This document shows positions 33,029-41,214 of a stretch of 64,000 nt of DNA, piece by piece. Positions within the stretch are counted from its first letter, which is position 1; every line of letters starts with the position of its first letter. Position numbers and translations under genes: made by a program. The notes below the pieces were generated by a model. That model did not search any database. It saw only the letters and a program-made list of their open reading frames with translations, and was not told the origin of the DNA. Origin of the DNA: JAJDOD01 sp039024895 (GTDB taxonomy: Bacteria > Pseudomonadota > Alphaproteobacteria > Rhodobacterales > Rhodobacteraceae); NCBI GenBank assembly GCA_039024895.1, contig JBCCPJ010000005.1:98438-162437 (forward strand). The letters are read 5' to 3'.

Positions 33029-34303
33029 ATGAGCACGATTATCGATATTCACGCCCGCGAAATCCTGGATAGTCGCGGCAATCCCACCGTTGAAGTGGAT
33101 GTCACCCTGGAAGACGGCACGATGGGGCGCGCTGCGGTGCCTTCGGGTGCGTCAACCGGCGCCCATGAGGCGGTTGAGATGCGGGACGGCAATAAAGCGC
33201 GTTATATGGGCAAAGGGGTGCTCCAGGCGGTGGAAGCCGTGAATGGCGAGATTGCCGAGGGTTTAGTGGGGTTCGATGCGACCGAACAGGAAGCCATCGA
33301 CAGCGCCATGATTGCAATGGATGGCACGGCGAATAAGGGGCGTCTCGGTGCGAACGCGATATTGGGCGTGTCGCTGGCCACGGCGAAGGCGGCAGCGGAT
33401 TACACGTCGCAGCCCTTGTTCCGGTATGTGGGCGGCACCGCGGCCCGCGTCTTGCCTGTGCCGATGATGAACATCATCAATGGCGGCGAACACGCGGATA
33501 ACCCGATTGATATCCAAGAGTTCATGATCATGCCGATCAGTGCGGAGAATATCCGCGAAGCGGTGCGCATGGGTTCGGAGATCTTTCATACCCTGAAAAA
33601 GGAATTGTCATCCGCCGGGTTGTCGACAGGTATCGGCGACGAAGGTGGCTTTGCGCCCAACCTGTCTTCGACCCGTGACGCCTTGGACTTTATTCTCAAA
33701 GCCGTCGAAAAGGCGGGATACGCGCCCGGTGACGACATCATGCTGGCGCTCGATTGCGCCTCCACCGAGTATTACAAGGATGGCTCTTACGTCATGGCGG
33801 GCGAGGGCAAAACGCTGTCTTCGGACGAAAACGTGGCCTATCTGGAAGCTTTGGTGCAGGACTACCCAATCCTGTCGATTGAAGACGGCTGTGACGAAGA
33901 TGATTGGGAGGGGTGGGCTGCCCTGACCGCTGCCCTTGGCGAAAATGTACAGCTGGTGGGCGACGACCTTTTCGTGACGAACCCCGAGCGACTGTCGCGA
34001 GGCATTGCCGATAAAGCTGGCAATTCGTTGCTGGTCAAGGTGAACCAGATCGGCACATTGTCGGAAACGCTGATGGCCGTCGATATGGCGCATCGTGCGC
34101 GCATGACAGCGGTGATGAGCCACCGGTCGGGCGAGACGGAAGATGCCACGATTGCTGACCTCGCGGTTGCGACGAATTGCGGTCAGATCAAAACCGGATC
34201 GCTGGCGCGGTCCGACCGGTTGGCGAAATATAACCAACTGATCCGGATCGAAGAAACGCTCGACGAGACAGCCGTTTACGCGGGCAAATCCGTTCTTCGG
34301 TAA
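33029..34303 (+). CDS. eno: Enolase
   Basis: Enolase interconverts 2-phosphoglycerate and phosphoenolpyruvate and is also an RNA-degradosome component in many bacteria. The 424-residue enzyme has ARE(I)LDSRGNPTVEVDV, GASTGAHEAVE, NIINGGEHADNPIDIQEFMI, DEGGFAPNL, the metal ligands in LALDCAS, SIEDGCDEDDW and VGDDLFVTN, and MSHRSGETED. It is on the opposite strand from pgk and fba but in the same 6-kb glycolytic neighbourhood. Confidence 0.98.
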   Translation: MSTIIDIHAREILDSRGNPTVEVDVTLEDGTMGRAAVPSGASTGAHEAVEMRDGNKARYMGKGVLQAVEAVNGEIAEGLVGFDATEQEAIDSAMIAMDGTANKGRLGANAILGVSLATAKAAADYTSQPLFRYVGGTAARVLPVPMMNIINGGEHADNPIDIQEFMIMPISAENIREAVRMGSEIFHTLKKELSSAGLSTGIGDEGGFAPNLSSTRDALDFILKAVEKAGYAPGDDIMLALDCASTEYYKDGSYVMAGEGKTLSSDENVAYLEALVQDYPILSIEDGCDEDDWEGWAALTAALGENVQLVGDDLFVTNPERLSRGIADKAGNSLLVKVNQIGTLSETLMAVDMAHRARMTAVMSHRSGETEDATIADLAVATNCGQIKTGSLARSDRLAKYNQLIRIEETLDETAVYAGKSVLR

Positions 34304-34333
34304 AGCATGATTTGCACAAGGGGCGGCGGACGC

Positions 34334-34756
34334 ATGGGGGCGGATGACATCATAGAGCGCCTTGGCTTGGCGCCGCATCCCGAAGGCGGATGGTATCGCC
34401 AAACCTGGATCGCTCAGGAAATACCGCGCCCGAGCGGCACCTGTATTTACTTCCTGCTGAAGTCGGGGGAGCGGAGCCACTGGCACCGCGTGGATGCGAC
34501 AGAGATTTGGCACTTCTATGCGGGTACGCCCCTAACTCTCTCGATGGCCGAAACCGAGAGGGGACCTGCCGCGCAAAGCGTTCTTGGCCCGGAATTGTCA
34601 CTTGGGCAGACCCCGCAGGTGATTGTGCCCGCCGATCATTGGCAAAGCGCAGAGGCGGGCGAAGGGTGGGCTTTGGTGGGATGTACTGTTTCGCCCGGGT
34701 TCACGTTTGATGGCTTTGAACTGGCAGCGCCGGATTTCGACATTCCGGCCGCCTGA
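34334..34756 (+). CDS. DUF985-type cupin
   Basis: The 140-residue protein starting MGADDIIERLGLAPHPEGGWYRQTW is a member of the DUF985 cupin family. FLLKSGERSHWHRVDATEIWHFYAGTPL carries the likely metal ligands, and the C-terminal block VGCTVSPGFTFDGFELA is typical. The ATG at 34334 matches the family's usual start; an in-frame ATG at 34307, 4 nt after eno, lacks a ribosome-binding site. Substrate unknown. Confidence 0.86.
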   Translation: MGADDIIERLGLAPHPEGGWYRQTWIAQEIPRPSGTCIYFLLKSGERSHWHRVDATEIWHFYAGTPLTLSMAETERGPAAQSVLGPELSLGQTPQVIVPADHWQSAEAGEGWALVGCTVSPGFTFDGFELAAPDFDIPAA

Positions 34757-34802
34757 GAGGGCTTGCACCAGACCACAAGGGGCGGTAACAGGCTGCGCTG
34801 GC

Positions 34803-34877
34803 GGGTGATTAGCTCAGTGGTAGAGCGCTTCGTTCACATCGAAGATGTCAGGAGTTCAAATCTCTTATCACCCACCA
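34803..34877 (+). tRNA. tRNA-Val(CAC)
   Basis: A full cloverleaf can be folded: acceptor GGGTGAT/ATCACCC, D-arm GCTC...GAGC, anticodon stem CTTCG/CGAAG with loop TTCACAT (anticodon CAC), T-arm with TTCAAAT loop, and an encoded CCA. It reads GUG. The T stem includes a G-T wobble. It is about 88 percent identical to the tRNA-Val at 35816. Confidence 0.95.
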
Positions 34878-34896
34878 TTTACCCCGCATTAGACGG

Positions 34897-35070
34897 TTAA
34901 GCGCAGCCAAGTTGTTTCTTTTGGCGCGGCGTTGTTGAGCGTTTGCGGCACAGATACTCGCTCAAAGCCTTTTCACGACCGATACTTGTGACTTCCTCCG
35001 CAACAGCCCGTTTCAGATAGCTGTTTGGGTTTGCCGGGCGGGCCAACCGCTTGAGACGCAGCATTACCAT
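34897..35070 (-). CDS. Small basic protein, second gene of a SoxR-box operon
   Basis: A 57-codon gene starts at an ATG that overlaps the stop of the upstream small gene (ATGGTAATG), so translation is coupled. The product is rich in Lys and Arg, with one Cys near the middle and one near the end (SEYLCRKRS, QLGCA); no known family is recognised. It ends 20 nt before tRNA-Val(CAC), convergent with it. Coding status is inferred from the coupling and from the operator/promoter in front of the pair. Confidence 0.55.
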   Translation of the reverse strand: MVMLRLKRLARPANPNSYLKRAVAEEVTSIGREKALSEYLCRKRSTTPRQKKQLGCA

Positions 35071-35225
35071 AGCTCCGGTCTCCGCTGCGGTTTTGGGCGG
35101 TATGGGATGCCGATGTCGTGGGAGAGTTGCGCGTCGCGTTCGAGCCGTTCTATCGCGTGTTGGGTTCTGTGGCTAGCTATCGCTCGGTCGATCATTTTCG
35201 CCACGCGCTGCAAGGGATGGGCCAT
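35064..35225 (-). CDS. 53-residue DUF1127-like small protein under a SoxR-box promoter
   Basis: This gene is divergent from soxR. AGGAG lies 8 nt upstream of the ATG at 35225. The product is a helical, basic protein containing AIERLERDAQLSHDIGIP, which resembles the 'L-x2-L-x-D-x2-L-x-DIG-(L/I)' pattern of DUF1127 proteins. DUF1127 small proteins are known in Rhodobacter as stress-induced RNA-associated factors, so a role in oxidative-stress adaptation is plausible but inferred. The promoter 30-65 bp upstream has a SoxR operator in a 19-bp spacer. Its stop overlaps the next gene. Confidence 0.65.
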   Translation of the reverse strand: MAHPLQRVAKMIDRAIASHRTQHAIERLERDAQLSHDIGIPYRPKPQRRPELW

Positions 35226-35260
35226 ATCTCATTCTCCTATCTCGACTCAGTGTGCGCTAG

Positions 35261-35291
35261 ACGCTACGACCTCAAGTGAACTTGAGGTAAA
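35261..35291 (-). promoter_or_regulatory. SoxR operator within a 19-bp-spacer promoter
   Basis: CCTCAAGTGAACTTGAGG at 35270-35287 differs by one base from the E. coli soxS SoxR site. On the minus strand it lies between TTTACC (-35, 35291-35286) and TAGCGT (-10, 35266-35261) with a 19-bp spacer, the overlong spacing that MerR-family activators correct by DNA distortion. On the plus strand no -35/-10 pair fits around it. The promoter therefore drives the two small genes, not soxR itself. Confidence 0.88.
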
Positions 35292-35316
35292 GCTCTTTTT
35301 TATTCGCGGAGGTATG

Positions 35317-35772
35317 ATGCGACCCAACGATCTGAGCGTGGGGGAGATGGCGGCGCGTTCCGGCGTGCCGGTTTCAACAATTCATTACTACGAAGCGGAG
35401 GGGCTGATCGAAAGTTGGCGCACCCCCGCCAATCATCGCCGTTATGACCGTCGCGAGCTTCGGCGCGTCGCGATTGCCCGCGTGGCTCTCACGGTAGGTG
35501 TCTCGCTCAAGGAAGTGCGCGAGGTGCTGGATCGGGTGCCACGCGGCAAGGCGGTCAGCAAATCCGATTGGGTGTCGGCGGCACAGCCCTGGTCTGATAT
35601 GCTTGACGAGAAAATCGAGCTTTTGCAGCGGTTGCGCGACCAGATGGGGTTTTGTATCGGCTGTGGTTGCCTGTCGCTCGACAGTTGCCCGCTTTACAAT
35701 GCCGATGATCTTCTCGGTCGGAGCGGGCCCGGGCCGCGACGGTGGACGGGCAAAAATGCGGAGCGTGCCTAA
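35317..35772 (+). CDS. soxR: Redox-sensing transcriptional activator SoxR
   Basis: SoxR is a MerR-family dimer whose [2Fe-2S] clusters are oxidised by redox-cycling compounds or superoxide, switching on target promoters. The 151-residue protein has the N-terminal MerR helix-turn-helix (LSVGEMAARSGVPVSTIHYYEAEGL), a dimerisation helix and the diagnostic cluster CIGCGCLSLDSC (Cys113, 116, 118, 124). GGAGG sits 4 nt before the ATG at 35317; the adjacent ATG at 35314 is too close. A SoxR operator lies 30-47 nt upstream, facing the divergent small genes. Confidence 0.95.
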   Translation: MRPNDLSVGEMAARSGVPVSTIHYYEAEGLIESWRTPANHRRYDRRELRRVAIARVALTVGVSLKEVREVLDRVPRGKAVSKSDWVSAAQPWSDMLDEKIELLQRLRDQMGFCIGCGCLSLDSCPLYNADDLLGRSGPGPRRWTGKNAERA

Positions 35773-35815
35773 GCTCTTGCTGCCCGGCACATCACCGGGT
35801 AAAGCAAGAACCGGC

Positions 35816-35891
<76 letters not shown>

Positions 35892-35954
35892 TACTCGCCT
35901 TCGATAGGTGCGGGACGACCGCTAAAGTAGGGCAGTTGATCGAGCGCGGTAACG

Positions 35955-38162
35955 CTATTGGCCCAACGCGCCCGGCTTCAAGATGGATAACGGGTTGGCA
36001 CGGTCATCGGTCCATATGGGCCCGCCATCGCTCTGCACCTCAGTCCAGAGACCGCTCGTAAGAACGCGTGCCACGTCCTTTGGGTCAGCCGCGATAATCA
36101 TGACATCGCTCATGCGGTAACCGGGGTCATCGGAGGCGGGGTGCGCCTGGTTTTGGCGCCAGGCCGAGACTCCAAGCGCCTCCGCCGACCGTGCGAGCGG
36201 CAGTCCAATGTCATAATAACGGTTCGAGATGTGGAACGTCAGCACACCACCGGGGTTAAGCCGTTGGAGATAAAGGTCCATCGCTTCCAGCGTCGTCAAA
36301 TGTACGGGCACGGAATCGGAGGAATAGGCATCGATCACCAGGAGGTCGAAACCGATGTTGGACTGTTGTTCAAGCACAATGCGCGCATCACCCAAATGGG
36401 TCGGCGCGGTTGGCGTACATGCGGAGAGAAACGTGAAAAGCTCCGGCGTTCGCGCGACACGGTCCACCATCTCGTCGATTTCGTAGAAATGCCAGTCCTG
36501 GTCCCGCGCGGCGTAGCAGGCCAGAGAACCGACGCCTAGCCCGACAATGCCGATGCTGCCCGCGTTCTGCCCGATGTTCGATTGCAGCACCTGTCCCATG
36601 GGCCCCGCAGGATGGTAATAAGTGGTTGGAACCGGACGCCGTGCTGCCATATCGGCCAAGCGTTGCGCGCCGTGGAGTGTCGTGCCGTTTGAATAAAGTC
36701 GGACGCCGTCTTCTTCCAAAATTTGGTGCAGGCCAAAAAAACTGCGGTCGGCGAAGAGCCTGTCATCGGGGCTTGCAAGCCAGGCCGGAAGCGCGACGGC
36801 AAGCCCTGCTGCCACGGTGAAAACAGGAACGCCGGGCCGGGACAGGGCGACCAGCGCGATACCAAGGACCATAAGGGCGACAAGAGCTAAGGTGCCTGCC
36901 TCAAAGGACGCGGCAACACCGGTGAGTGTGCCGCCAATGGCAAGACCGAGTGCGCCACCACGGAGCAAGCTTTCCCGCGTCAGTCCCAAAACGCCTCGGA
37001 ACAAGGCGATTAGGGCGAGGCTCATCGTCACTGTGCCCTCGATGAGATCCGAGAAAAGGTAAGGCGCTAGAATCGAGTTGAAGAGGCCGCCGAGCGCGCC
37101 GCCGACCGACATTGTCGCATAGAACGTGGTCAAATGCTCTGCACTGGGTCGCGTCTCGTACAATCCGCGATGCGCCCAGATGGCGAGGGCGAAGAAACAG
37201 AAAATCAGAAAGCCCATGGCGATTGTTGAAAGATGGTCGCCCGCCACGCCCGCGAAAAGGCAAATGCCTGCGACGGCAATCAACTGGCAGCATTGGGTGA
37301 ACCAGAGCCCGGTGAAAAGCGTGGTGCTTCGGAACGCGAGCACAAAACTCAACAAGTAGAGGGCCAGCGGTATCACCCAGATCAACGGCACAGCGCCGAT
37401 ATCCGTGGTGATCTTCGACGTGACCGCCAGCATCAACGACGAGGGGATGAAAGCGAGGAAGAGCCAGTAGGCCCGGGTCTCCAAACGGGGCGCGGGTGTC
37501 GCTCTTCGTTCGGTCCGTTTGGTTTCGCCAGGGGACAGGCCGTTGAGCCCACACGCTAAAAGACCGATGCCGAGGACAAAGAAGCCGATGGCAAACCCAC
37601 GGGATATGTCGCCCGCGCCGAAAAGGGGTTCGGCGATCAGGGGAAAAGCCATAAGCGCGAGCAGGGAGCCGATGTTGGACGCCCCGTAGAGAAAATACGG
37701 ATCATCGGCGGAATACCCACCCGACCTTGCATACCATGCCTGGATCAGGGGGGCGTTGGATGACAGGAGGGCGAAAGGTACGCCGACGCCGATCGCGAAG
37801 AGACCAAGCGTCTGCCACGCAATCGCCGAGGTTGGATCAAGCTGCCAACCCGGGGGGATCGCAGGCGGCAGAAAGGTCAACGCAGCACCCCAAATTGCGA
37901 TATGCACCATGACTTGCTTTTGCGGTGTCAGGTATTGCGATGAGAAATGCGCGTAGAGATAGCCGAGAAGCAGCACGGTTTGGAAAAAAAGCATTGCAGT
38001 TGCCCAGACCGCCGGTGATCCGCCGATTATCGGGAGCACGAGCTTTGCAAAGAGAGGTTGTACGAAGAACAGCAGTGCGGCGCTGAGAAAGATGGTTGCG
38101 GTAAAAATGACCTGCATCCATCGCGCACGCGCATGTTTTTCAGGGGCAGCGGTATGAACCAT
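35955..38162 (-). CDS. Membrane-fused spermidine-synthase-like protein
   Basis: This 735-residue protein has about a dozen membrane helices (FFVQPLFAKLVLPIIGGSPAVWATAMLFFQ... is the typical start of the group) and a C-terminal Rossmann domain. That domain carries IGIVGLGVGSLACYAARDQDWHFYEID, DARIVLEQ and FDLLVIDAYSSDSVPVHLTT, the spermidine-synthase fold. Such fused transporter/synthase-like proteins are widespread, but polyamine synthesis has not been shown for this group and the substrate is unknown. A short AAAGG site precedes the ATG. It converges on the tRNA-Val(TAC) gene. Confidence 0.85.
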   Translation of the reverse strand: MVHTAAPEKHARARWMQVIFTATIFLSAALLFFVQPLFAKLVLPIIGGSPAVWATAMLFFQTVLLLGYLYAHFSSQYLTPQKQVMVHIAIWGAALTFLPPAIPPGWQLDPTSAIAWQTLGLFAIGVGVPFALLSSNAPLIQAWYARSGGYSADDPYFLYGASNIGSLLALMAFPLIAEPLFGAGDISRGFAIGFFVLGIGLLACGLNGLSPGETKRTERRATPAPRLETRAYWLFLAFIPSSLMLAVTSKITTDIGAVPLIWVIPLALYLLSFVLAFRSTTLFTGLWFTQCCQLIAVAGICLFAGVAGDHLSTIAMGFLIFCFFALAIWAHRGLYETRPSAEHLTTFYATMSVGGALGGLFNSILAPYLFSDLIEGTVTMSLALIALFRGVLGLTRESLLRGGALGLAIGGTLTGVAASFEAGTLALVALMVLGIALVALSRPGVPVFTVAAGLAVALPAWLASPDDRLFADRSFFGLHQILEEDGVRLYSNGTTLHGAQRLADMAARRPVPTTYYHPAGPMGQVLQSNIGQNAGSIGIVGLGVGSLACYAARDQDWHFYEIDEMVDRVARTPELFTFLSACTPTAPTHLGDARIVLEQQSNIGFDLLVIDAYSSDSVPVHLTTLEAMDLYLQRLNPGGVLTFHISNRYYDIGLPLARSAEALGVSAWRQNQAHPASDDPGYRMSDVMIIAADPKDVARVLTSGLWTEVQSDGGPIWTDDRANPLSILKPGALGQ

Positions 38163-38248
38163 CGAACCTTTGTAAGTGCTAGCAATGTCCCAAGGCGTTG
38201 AGACACGAAAAATGTGGTTGCTTTATGACCTGCCTTAGGAGTCTCAGT

Positions 38249-38281
38249 ATGTGCGCTTGTAAACATATGCTGATCATTTAG
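38249..38281 (+). promoter_or_regulatory. Possible 10-codon leader ORF upstream of pirin
   Basis: An ATG with AGGAG 8 nt upstream encodes MCACKHMLII and then TAG, 66 nt before the pirin start. It is followed by a short T-run. The two early Cys codons recall cysteine-sensing leader peptides. It could equally be chance; there is no clear attenuator hairpin after it. Confidence 0.25.
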
Positions 38282-38347
38282 TCGGGTACTGTTCTTTTTT
38301 GTAATGCGCTAGATTTGTCCTCAACTTACACAGCTGGAGACATTGCC

Positions 38348-39289
38348 ATGAGTTGGAACCCTGCGCTCGACCCCGATTGCCCGTCAGGCGACGATGCCCG
38401 CGCCATTGAACACGTCATTATACCTCGCGCGCGCGATCTCGGTGGATTTGAAGTCCGCCGTGCCTTACCCGCGCCCAAGCGTCAAATGGTTGGCCCCTTC
38501 ATCTTCTTCGATCAGATGGGACCGGCGGAGTTCCTGCCGACCAAGGGGCTCGATGTCAGACCTCACCCGCATATCGGTCTTGCGACGATTTCCTATCTCT
38601 ACCGGGGTCGGATGCATCACCGTGACAGTCTCGGCACTGACAGCTGGATTGAGCCCGGCGCGGTGAACTGGATGGTGGCTGGCCAAGGGATCACCCATTC
38701 CGAGCGGATCGATGATGAGACGCAGGTTGATCCGATGCCCTTCTTTGGGATCCAGACCTGGGTCGCCTTGCCGAAGGACCATGAAGATCGCGCGGCAGAA
38801 TTTCAGCACGCCCCAAAGGAAGCGCTGCCCCTTCTCGAAGGGGAAGGCAAAGAGTTACGGCTGATCCTCGGTGACGCCTACGGGGAAAAGGCGCCCGTGG
38901 ATACCGCGTCGGAAATGTTCTATGTCGATGCCGTTTTGCAGGCGGGTGCTAAACTGCCACTGCCTGACAACCACGAGGACCGGGGCGCCTATGTGGTCGA
39001 AGGGTCGGTCGAAATTGCCGGCGACAGCTTTGCGGCCGGACAGATGATGGTGTTTCGCCCCGGTGACCGGGTATCCATGACAGCCGGACCGCTTGGGGCG
39101 CGTATCATGTTGCTTGGCGGCGAAACCTTGGAGGGCCCGCGTTACATTTGGTGGAACTTTGTTGCCTCCTCAAAGGAGCGGATCGAAGAGGCCAAAGAAG
39201 CGTGGGCACAAGGGGAATGGGAGACCAATCCGCGTTTTCAACTGCCGCCCGGCGACGATCAGGAATTCATACCGCTGCCTGATCGGTGA
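38348..39289 (+). CDS. Pirin-family bicupin protein
   Basis: This 313-residue protein has the pirin N-terminal domain (GPFIFFDQMGPAEF, the metal-binding VRPHPHIGLATISYLYRGRMHHRDSLG and ITHSER blocks) and a C-terminal cupin. Pirins bind iron and some oxidise quercetin; others modulate enzyme activity. The ATG at 38348 follows GGAGA by 7-8 nt; an upstream in-frame start at 38315 has no ribosome-binding site. Confidence 0.93.
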   Translation: MSWNPALDPDCPSGDDARAIEHVIIPRARDLGGFEVRRALPAPKRQMVGPFIFFDQMGPAEFLPTKGLDVRPHPHIGLATISYLYRGRMHHRDSLGTDSWIEPGAVNWMVAGQGITHSERIDDETQVDPMPFFGIQTWVALPKDHEDRAAEFQHAPKEALPLLEGEGKELRLILGDAYGEKAPVDTASEMFYVDAVLQAGAKLPLPDNHEDRGAYVVEGSVEIAGDSFAAGQMMVFRPGDRVSMTAGPLGARIMLLGGETLEGPRYIWWNFVASSKERIEEAKEAWAQGEWETNPRFQLPPGDDQEFIPLPDR

Positions 39290-39344
39290 TGCTGCGAAAC
39301 GGCGCGTGCTCCGCACGCACGCGATGATAGATTGGGCTCCGCCC

Positions 39345-39381
39345 GCCCGGCGCTAAGGCGCCGGGCTCCTGGAGTATTTTC
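39345..39381 (+). repeat. Intergenic hairpin repeat, copy 2
   Basis: A 9-bp perfect stem GCCCGGCGC/GCGCCGGGC with TAAG loop is followed by TCCTGGAGTATTTTCG, a variant of the tail in copy 1. It lies between the convergent pirin and methyltransferase genes, where it could also act as a terminator for pirin. Confidence 0.55.
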
Positions 39382-39412
39382 GACAGAAGAATTGTTTGGG
39401 TTGGCCCAAGGT

Positions 39413-40027
39413 TTAGACTTTTCGGGCAACGATGAAACGGCTCGGGGTCGAGGGCGGGTAGAGTCCGGTTTCAACGATCTGGAAGCCGGAGGCAGCTACC
39501 TTAGTGTCAAGCTCATCCACGGTCAGAAAATTCACATGGGGCGCTTTACCTAACAGTTGCAGCGTTTTTACAAGGGGCCTGTAATACCACTTTCCGCCAA
39601 TTGCCGGTGTTTTTGAGATGAACACACCGTCTTTAGGGAGCTTTGCGTGAATCATCCCGAGAGCGGCGTCGATATCCGGGAGGAGGTGCAGGAGGTTGAA
39701 AGCAAGTACTGTGTTGAATGGACCTTTCGCGAAGGCTGCGGCGTCCACGCCGGCCCGGTGGAATTCCGGCGTCGGTTCTGCGGCGGCAGTCTTGCCACGG
39801 GCGATATCGATCATGCCTTGGGAGATATCGGTCGCAACATAGCGTGTTGTCCCGTCGCAAAGGCGGAGGGCGGTGGACCCGGTCCCGCAACCCAGTTCCA
39901 ATGCTGTGGTTTCTGATCCCAGGTAGGTTTTCACGCGCGCGAGGGTCGTCTCGTAAGCGTCAACGTTGGAAATCGGTTGTTTAGCGTATTTGGGGGCGAT
40001 GCGGTCCCAGAAAGCGTTGTCGGTCAT
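39413..40027 (-). CDS. Class I SAM-dependent methyltransferase
   Basis: This 204-residue protein has the SAM-binding motif ALELGCGTGSTAL (from residue 42), VATDISQGMI and FNTVLAFNLLHLLPD, followed by FISKTPAIGGKWYYRPLV. It is of the methyltransf_11/25 type with no clear substrate. AAGGAG lies 8 nt before the ATG at 40027. It is divergent from a LysR-type gene, a typical regulator/target arrangement. Confidence 0.88.
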   Translation of the reverse strand: MTDNAFWDRIAPKYAKQPISNVDAYETTLARVKTYLGSETTALELGCGTGSTALRLCDGTTRYVATDISQGMIDIARGKTAAAEPTPEFHRAGVDAAAFAKGPFNTVLAFNLLHLLPDIDAALGMIHAKLPKDGVFISKTPAIGGKWYYRPLVKTLQLLGKAPHVNFLTVDELDTKVAASGFQIVETGLYPPSTPSRFIVARKV

Positions 40028-40116
40028 CTGGTTTCTCCTTGTCATGGGCAGCGTGTTCGCACATACGGGTTTGAAGGGATATTAGGGAATTTTGCGTTTC
40101 TCGCATACGTTTTCGC

Positions 40117-41070
40117 ATGAATTGGGCAGCGATCAATTTTGACTGGAACCAGGCCCGGGCGCTTTTGGCGACGGTGGATGAAGGCTCACTTTCAGCGGCC
40201 GCGCGGGTGTTGAACTTGACCCAACCCACCCTTGGTCGCCAGGTTGCCGCGTTGGAAGAAGCGCTGGGTCTCGTACTTTTTGAAAGGTCTGGCCGACATC
40301 TTTTGCCGACACCTGCAGCGCGCGAGATTGCCGAACATGTTCGAAAGATGGGCGAAGCGGCAACGGCGATTTCACTTTCGGCGACCGGCCAGTCGAAGTC
40401 GCTGGAAGGAACTGTCAAAGTCTCGGCAACGGAGATGTATGGCGCACAGGTCGTCCCGTCTTTTGTGGCGTCGCTGCGCAAGCGCCACCCGGGCATAGTG
40501 ATTGAGGTCGTCGCCACCAACGCGTTGAGTGACTTGCGTCAGCGCGAAGCAGACATCGCCATACGAAATGCGGACCCGAAAGACCCCGACATGATCGCGC
40601 GGCGTCTTTTTGACGAAAGCGGTGGGCTCTTTGCCTCTCTCGATCTTGTCCGACAGTTTGGCCCATTTCGATCCGTCGAAGACTTGCGGACGGCACCCTT
40701 TGTCGGCTTCGCCTCGACCTCCGGTGTCATCGAAGAGCTTCACAAGCGTCAAGTGCCTGTAACGGCAGCAAATTTCGTGGCAGGTTCCGAAAACCATCTG
40801 GTGCATTGGGAAATGGCGCGTGCGGGAGTTGGCATTGGATTGAATGGGTCGAAAATCGGCGCGCTGACCGATAGTATGGTGCCGGTGCTGCCCGAAGCGG
40901 TTCACTTTGAGTTTCCTGTCTGGCTGGTTGCGCCGCGCGAGTTGAAGACGAACCCTCGCGTTCGGTTGGTATACGATGCACTTTCTGCGTATCTGACGAC
41001 GTTCCATTCGAGCACGGGGCGGCACAGTTTAGAGGTCGATGGTAACACGGAGACGGCATTTGACGCTTGA
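40117..41070 (+). CDS. LysR-family transcriptional regulator
   Basis: This 317-residue protein has the LysR winged helix-turn-helix in residues 8-67 (LLATVDEGSLSAAARVLNLTQPTLGRQVAALEEALG) and a periplasmic-binding-protein-like effector domain. It is divergent from the methyltransferase gene across an 89-nt gap, so it likely controls that gene. The effector is unknown. The ribosome-binding site is weak. Confidence 0.92.
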   Translation: MNWAAINFDWNQARALLATVDEGSLSAAARVLNLTQPTLGRQVAALEEALGLVLFERSGRHLLPTPAAREIAEHVRKMGEAATAISLSATGQSKSLEGTVKVSATEMYGAQVVPSFVASLRKRHPGIVIEVVATNALSDLRQREADIAIRNADPKDPDMIARRLFDESGGLFASLDLVRQFGPFRSVEDLRTAPFVGFASTSGVIEELHKRQVPVTAANFVAGSENHLVHWEMARAGVGIGLNGSKIGALTDSMVPVLPEAVHFEFPVWLVAPRELKTNPRVRLVYDALSAYLTTFHSSTGRHSLEVDGNTETAFDA

Positions 41071-41107
41071 CGCTTCCCAGACCACTCGCTACATCCCGGC
41101 CTCACGC

Positions 41108-41184
41108 GCGGTTGTAGCTCAGTTGGTTAGAGTACCGGCCTGTCACGCCGGGGGTCGCGGGTTCGAGCCCCGTCAACCGCGCCA
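41108..41184 (+). tRNA. tRNA-Asp(GTC)
   Basis: Acceptor GCGGTTG/CAACCGC, D-arm GCTC..GAGT, anticodon stem CCGGC/GCCGG with CTGTCAC loop (anticodon GTC), T-loop TTCGAGC and an encoded CCA form a normal tRNA-Asp. Confidence 0.97.
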
Positions 41185-41214
41185 CTTTTCCACCGAACCG
41201 ATAGCTTTGAAGTA

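Noticed and set aside
35107..35316. 70-codon N-terminal extension of soxR
   Set aside because: It would run through the SoxR operator and the divergent small gene. The MerR-family start and the GGAGG site place the start at 35317.
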